A stretch of DNA of 7,269 nucleotides from Akkermansiaceae bacterium (lineage in GTDB: Bacteria; Verrucomicrobiota; Verrucomicrobiia; Verrucomicrobiales; Akkermansiaceae). The position numbers and the translations under genes are program-made. Of the stretch, positions 5,726 to 7,269 are shown piece after piece. Location of the stretch: NCBI GenBank assembly GCA_028293225.1, contig JAQGPE010000369.1:1-7269 (forward strand), given 5' to 3'. Under the pieces are notes generated by a model. That model saw only the letters and a program-made list of their open reading frames with translations, had not been told where the DNA came from and made no database searches. Each line of letters starts with the position of its first letter. Position 1 is the stretch's first letter.

Positions 5726-6616
5726 TCAACCGCCGAAGTAGCGCGGGTGATCGATGTCCGTGATCAGTCCCGCTTGGACCGGCTGCCATCCCAGTTCGGC
5801 GCGGGTCTTCTCACTTGAGACCAGGCAGTCGATCGCCGCGAAGTGGGCGAACCAGCCGAAGTGGCCGGCGGCCTCTTCCTGGGTCCTGCTGACGACCGGC
5901 ACCTGCAGACGGCGGCCGATCACTTCAGCGATCTCCCGGAACGGCACGCCCTGCTCATCGGCGCCATGGTAGGTGGCCCGGGCAGCGCCCTTTTCCAGCG
6001 CCAGCCGGTAGAGAACCGCCGCGTCCAGCCGGTGCACGCCGGGCCAGCGGTTCAGCCCCTCGCCCACATACACCGACTCGCCCTTCTCCTTCGCGAGGCC
6101 GATGAGGATCGGCACGAAGCCATGGTCGCCATCGCCGTGGACCGATGGAGACAGACGAATCACTGACACCCGAACGCCTTTTGATGCAAGGAGGTCCGCA
6201 GCCCCTTCCGGGTCACGGGGAATCCGGGAATCCGGCGCACGCCGGTCATCTTCGGTCGCGAGAACGCCGGGCTTCAACAGTCCAAGCCCGGAAGTGACGA
6301 CCAGCGGCCGGTCAGAGCCCTCCAGGCCCTTTCCGAGCGCCGCAATCGCATGCTGCTCCGCCTCGCAGTTTTCCGCGAACTTCGAGAAGTCGTGGTTGAA
6401 GGCGGTGTGGATCACGCCATCCGCCGCCGCGGCTCCGGTGGTGAGGCTGTCCAGATCCTCCAGCGAACCGCGATGAACCTCCGCTCCCGCCTTCACCAAA
6501 GCCGCCGCTCCGGCATCCGAGCGGGCCAGGCCGAGCACCTGATGACCCGCCGCCAGCAACTCCTGAACGACTGCCGAACCGACAAAGCCGGTGGCTCCTG
6601 TTACAAATACACGCAT
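5726..6616 (-). CDS. SDR-family NAD(P)-dependent oxidoreductase/epimerase-like protein
   Basis: A 296-aa cytosolic extended/atypical short-chain dehydrogenase related to nucleotide-sugar epimerases. The N-terminal Rossmann motif TGATGFVG (6-13) contains GxxGxxG, followed by the strand and arginine pattern of a dinucleotide pocket (LGLARSD, 28-34). A VTS segment (107-109) sits at the usual active-site strand. The rest matches a well-marked atypical SDR subgroup: RLSPSVHGDGDHGFVP (154-169), YVGEGLNRWPGVHRLDAA (183-200), HFGWFAHFAAID (252-263) and SSEKTRAELGW (267-277). I find no canonical YxxxK active-site motif, as expected for atypical SDRs, so the reaction and substrate cannot be named. The start at 6616 is firm: AAGGAG lies 8 bases upstream. 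Length is normal for the group. It is separated from the upstream reductase fragment by 109 bases containing a palindrome, and probably has its own promoter there. Confidence 0.93.
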   Translation of the reverse strand: MRVFVTGATGFVGSAVVQELLAAGHQVLGLARSDAGAAALVKAGAEVHRGSLEDLDSLTTGAAAADGVIHTAFNHDFSKFAENCEAEQHAIAALGKGLEGSDRPLVVTSGLGLLKPGVLATEDDRRAPDSRIPRDPEGAADLLASKGVRVSVIRLSPSVHGDGDHGFVPILIGLAKEKGESVYVGEGLNRWPGVHRLDAAVLYRLALEKGAARATYHGADEQGVPFREIAEVIGRRLQVPVVSRTQEEAAGHFGWFAHFAAIDCLVSSEKTRAELGWQPVQAGLITDIDHPRYFGG

Positions 6617-6624
6617 ATGATGAT

Positions 6625-6630
6625 CTCCTT
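6625..6630 (-). promoter_or_regulatory. Shine-Dalgarno site of the dehydrogenase gene
   Basis: AAGGAG on the minus strand, 8 bases before the ATG at 6616. It is the only textbook ribosome binding site in the window; pheS, pheT and the 426-aa gene lack one. It fixes the start of the dehydrogenase. Confidence 0.85.
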
Positions 6631-6682
6631 GAGTTAATTGAGGAGGCCCCTTCGATACACCCGCGCCGGAATCTGAAAAGAC

Positions 6683-6706
6683 GTGGCCTCATACCGGTAT
6701 GGCCAC
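6683..6706 (-). terminator. palindrome/hairpin between reductase and dehydrogenase genes; terminator-like
   Basis: The core CATACCGGTATG (6690-6701) is a perfect 12-bp palindrome. Flanking GTGGC (6683-6687) and GCCAC (6702-6706) extend the dyad, with two unpaired bases (6688-6689) on one side. Read on the minus strand, the hairpin begins 20 bases after the reductase stop codon and is followed after three bases by TTTT (6679-6676), which suits a weak intrinsic terminator. Because it lies about 70 bases upstream of the dehydrogenase ATG, the uninterrupted palindrome could instead be, or also be, an operator for a dimeric regulator. Confidence 0.55.
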
Positions 6707-6725
6707 TACCCGGATGGGAGATGAA

Positions 6726-7269
6726 TCAATCCACCCGGCCCCCAACGGCTTCCCGCGGAAACTTCATCGCGAGCACGGCCTCGACCGCCGCAGGCACCGG
6801 CCGCTTCACTCCGCTTGCGGCAGCCACCACCACGTCGCTCAATGCGGACGCCTCGTCCACCGCCTGCGCCAGCAGCTCGCGGAAGGACGTGATGCGGGAG
6901 ACGAGCCACAACATCACGGCGAGCAGAAATTTGGGCCAGGAGGCGATGAAGGATTTCGAAGCCGGATAGACGCGATACCCGAGCGCCCTGATGATCGCGA
7001 AGCACCCGTGAAGGCCACGCGCCACCACCAGCGCTTCCGCCCAGGAAGCTCCACCTCCGCGGCGCTGCCCGGCCGCGCAGATGCTTTCCATCGCGATCGT
7101 GATCGGGACATGGCAACGCAGCCAGAGGGGCATGTTTTCTTCAAAGGTGGATGGCATGCCGGCCCGGTTGAAGAGATCCACCCACCGGAGATCGCTGTGC
7201 TTGGTCTTCTGCGGGCCGATGGTCGCCTTGAGCTTTCCCTCATGGTCCAGAGTCGCCATCACCACCGGC
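6726..7269 (-). CDS. probable ketopantoate reductase (ApbA/PanE)-family protein, C-terminal part
   Basis: The frame is open to the window edge (CCG, GTG, GTG, ATG...), so the start and N-terminal Rossmann domain lie outside; about 181 residues are visible. The visible part reads like the second half of ApbA/PanE-type proteins. A beta segment is followed by TIGPQKTKHSDLRWVDLFNRAG, in the place where the family has a G.P-type turn and then a helix. Next comes MPLWLRCHVPITIAMES, the position of the family's substrate-domain entry, and a helical bundle including ARGLHGCFAIIRALGYRVYP. KFLLAVMLWLVSRI is hydrophobic but probably a buried helix. The family reduces 2-oxo acids such as ketopantoate with NADPH, but many members have other or unknown substrates and the residues that would decide are not visible. 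The internal ATG at 7259 and the GTGs should not be taken as the start. A terminator-like hairpin follows the stop. Confidence 0.6.
   Translation of the reverse strand, partial: PVVMATLDHEGKLKATIGPQKTKHSDLRWVDLFNRAGMPSTFEENMPLWLRCHVPITIAMESICAAGQRRGGGASWAEALVVARGLHGCFAIIRALGYRVYPASKSFIASWPKFLLAVMLWLVSRITSFRELLAQAVDEASALSDVVVAAASGVKRPVPAAVEAVLAMKFPREAVGGRVD

Noticed and set aside
5415..5789. Minus-strand open frame spanning the gap between the 426-aa gene and the dehydrogenase
   Set aside because: It overlaps both neighbouring genes in another frame, contains the strong hairpin, and shows no domain or ribosome site.

Overview
The window is high-GC bacterial chromosome. It holds a phenylalanyl-tRNA synthetase locus (pheS, pheT) on the plus strand, convergent with three minus-strand genes: an anchored or exported protein of unknown function, an NAD(P)-dependent short-chain dehydrogenase/epimerase-like protein, and the C-terminal part of a probable ketopantoate-reductase-family protein. 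The source is most likely Verrucomicrobiota (Verrucomicrobiaceae-like). This is an inference from protein flavour, weak use of Shine-Dalgarno sites and the style of the intergenic repeats; no single marker proves it.

Layout. Bases 1-474 contain no gene I can support. They hold a multi-hairpin repeat (about 9-88), six CCTCACCCA boxes in a regular alternating pattern (149-399), and a small 8-bp tandem repeat (303-326). pheS occupies 475-1491. The next 326 bases (1492-1817) separate pheS from pheT. They start with five 7-bp GATG repeats (1501-1535), are bounded by perfect 13-bp inverted repeats (1503-1515 and 1796-1808), and contain a second copy of the multi-hairpin repeat (1636-1722) followed by further hairpins. 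pheT occupies 1818-4214. On the minus strand follow the 426-aa unknown protein (4259-5539), a strong hairpin (5669-5701), the dehydrogenase (5726-6616) with a clear ribosome binding site, a terminator-like palindrome (6683-6706), and the partial reductase (6726 to the window edge).

How it works together. PheS and PheT form the alpha2/beta2 enzyme that charges tRNA-Phe; both subunits look complete, with catalytic and editing motifs intact. The minus-strand genes have no visible functional link to them or to one another; each gap between them holds a hairpin, which suggests separate transcripts. I see no clear new defence or mobile system. The most interesting material is the repeat architecture around pheS: a hairpin element present on both sides of the gene with a paired-base difference that keeps its stem, a 306-bp block between two subunit genes that are usually close together, and the box array upstream.
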